This document shows, in pieces, positions 63,165 through 64,000 of a stretch of 64,000 bases of DNA. Source of the DNA: Macrolepiota albuminosa (taxonomy: Eukaryota; Basidiomycota; Agaricomycetes; Agaricales; Agaricaceae); assembly GCA_027475525.1 (NCBI GenBank), contig JAMWFC010000132.1, positions 233,074 to 297,073 of the forward strand, given 5' to 3'. How positions within the stretch are numbered: position 1 is the first letter of the stretch; every line of letters starts with the position of its first letter. The translations under genes were made by a program, and so were the position numbers. Under the pieces are notes generated by a model that was not told where the DNA came from, made no database searches, and saw only the letters and a program-made list of their open reading frames with translations.

Positions 63165-64000
63165 TCAGGGAAGACTACGACCAGTATTAATAGCATTTGC
63201 AACTTGACTAGTATTTGGGCGATTGAATGCATAGCTATTCTCCCAAATCAGCATCCTAACAAGGGCAAGAAAAAAACTGTACCGTTCATAACTATCAATA
63301 TACAGCTCTTCGGTACTGCACGTCGCCTTGAATGCCGGATGCCCAAACAACCTCTCTAAATATGCTTCCAGCCTTGGTTCGGAAGGTAACTCGAATCCAC
63401 GATAGTGTTTCAATACGTTGCTCGCTCTGAACAACCCTATTATCATCATCAGGCCTCTGCTGAGTATGACACTATGTAAGTACTCACAAGGGCCTGCCAT
63501 GACATCTGCCCAACCCAACTGCCCACCCTCAATCCACAGACCAAGACCCCTCCTCACTGCCTCCGCCTCTCCCTCACCCAGATACCCAGCACCGGAGAGA
63601 ACCTCGTGCTCTGCACGCTCGAAGGAAGAAACGAGAGTAGCAATGGCAGTGTGGAGTTCAACTGCAGATTCGACTTGTGAGGCAGGGGATTGGGACTGGA
63701 GGAAGCGGTAGAAGGAGGGGACGAGATGGCGGTTGGTATGATCTGCTTGAAGGCGAACTAGGGCACGAGCATCTGTGTGTATGTCAGTAATTCATTCAAG
63801 TCGAAGCTGACGAAAAATATACAGGGATCAACCGGGGAAGGGAGAAGACTACGTCCTGTCTTTGTGCTTGCGAGACTGGTGACGTCATGTCATCATCGAT
63901 GTGGAAGAAACGGAGAGAAACGCACTCCTCGAGATACTCCATGATGACCGTGCTCTCATTCAATGCTCTCGGTGGGTTATAGTTGTGCAGTTTCAATGCT
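63165..64000 (-). CDS. Glutathione S-transferase (3' part, runs off right edge)
   Basis: Minus-strand exons 64000-63926 (partial), 63875-63823, 63772-63488, 63436-63283 and 63234-63165 (TGA), with 48-51 bp introns in matching phase. The thioredoxin-fold end reads NPPRALNESTVIMEYLEE, with the Glu-Ser pair that binds the glutathione gamma-glutamyl group. The helical domain follows (VDPYARALVRLQADHTNRHLVPSFYRFL, QLGWADVMAGPWLFRA, FELPSEPRLEAYLERLFGHPAFKATCS). It is closest to omega-type fungal GSTs by feel. The N-terminal thioredoxin part with the catalytic residue lies outside the window. Confidence 0.88.

Overview
The window looks like a transposon-rich basidiomycete fungus, most likely an Agaricomycete. 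The protein genes are cut by many 44-68 bp GT-AG introns and one GC-AG intron. The mobile elements are Ty3/gypsy chromoviruses and Ngaro/PAT-type tyrosine-recombinase retrotransposons. The host genes (stomatin, EVE-domain protein, arrestin-like, WBP2-like, glutathione transferase) are of types common in that group. No prokaryotic feature is present. All calls come from reading the sequence; no database search was possible.

Positions 1 to about 29,200 are a graveyard of nested elements that is visibly poor in CG. It opens with a decayed element bounded by ~215 bp inverted repeats (170-5095). An old gypsy pol (element E) follows and is split across 22 kb. Into E went LTR element A1 (6024-28032). 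A1's 5' LTR took a 497 bp solo LTR (6881-7377, duplication GTTAG). A1's gag took chromovirus B (8333-26350, minus strand, duplication ATTGC). B's 3' LTR took a second family A element, A2 (8663-16423, minus strand, duplication GCAT). A copia-like solo LTR (28395-28746, duplication CATTG) sits in the other half of E. Matching duplications and continuing reading frames support each level.

Positions 29,813-35,277 hold a nearly complete chromovirus, D, with 180 bp LTRs and duplication AACAC. It has a GGGTTTT slip site between gag and pol and a 13 nt match between LTR and primer-binding site, which predicts Tf1/sushi-type self-priming. Element B has the same 13 nt arrangement. The five differences between D's LTRs are all CpG transitions.

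Positions 35,958-48,830 hold two genes for P-loop NTPase plus PD-(D/E)XK-like nuclease proteins of the Crinkler/RHS effector class. The first is broken by an exact 77 bp tandem duplication. The second lies between ~500 bp diverged inverted repeats. Between them is a broken Ngaro-like element, N1, whose ORF1 carries a 935 bp family A solo LTR.

Positions 48,926-64,000 are the host-gene part: stomatin (minus), a Ngaro-like retrotransposon N2 that looks intact, with identical 166 bp split repeats and a 304 bp intron inside its RT gene, an EVE-domain (THYN1-like) gene, an arrestin-like gene, a WBP2-like gene (minus), an intron-containing tRNA-Arg(UCG), and the 3' part of a glutathione transferase gene (minus) that runs off the right edge.
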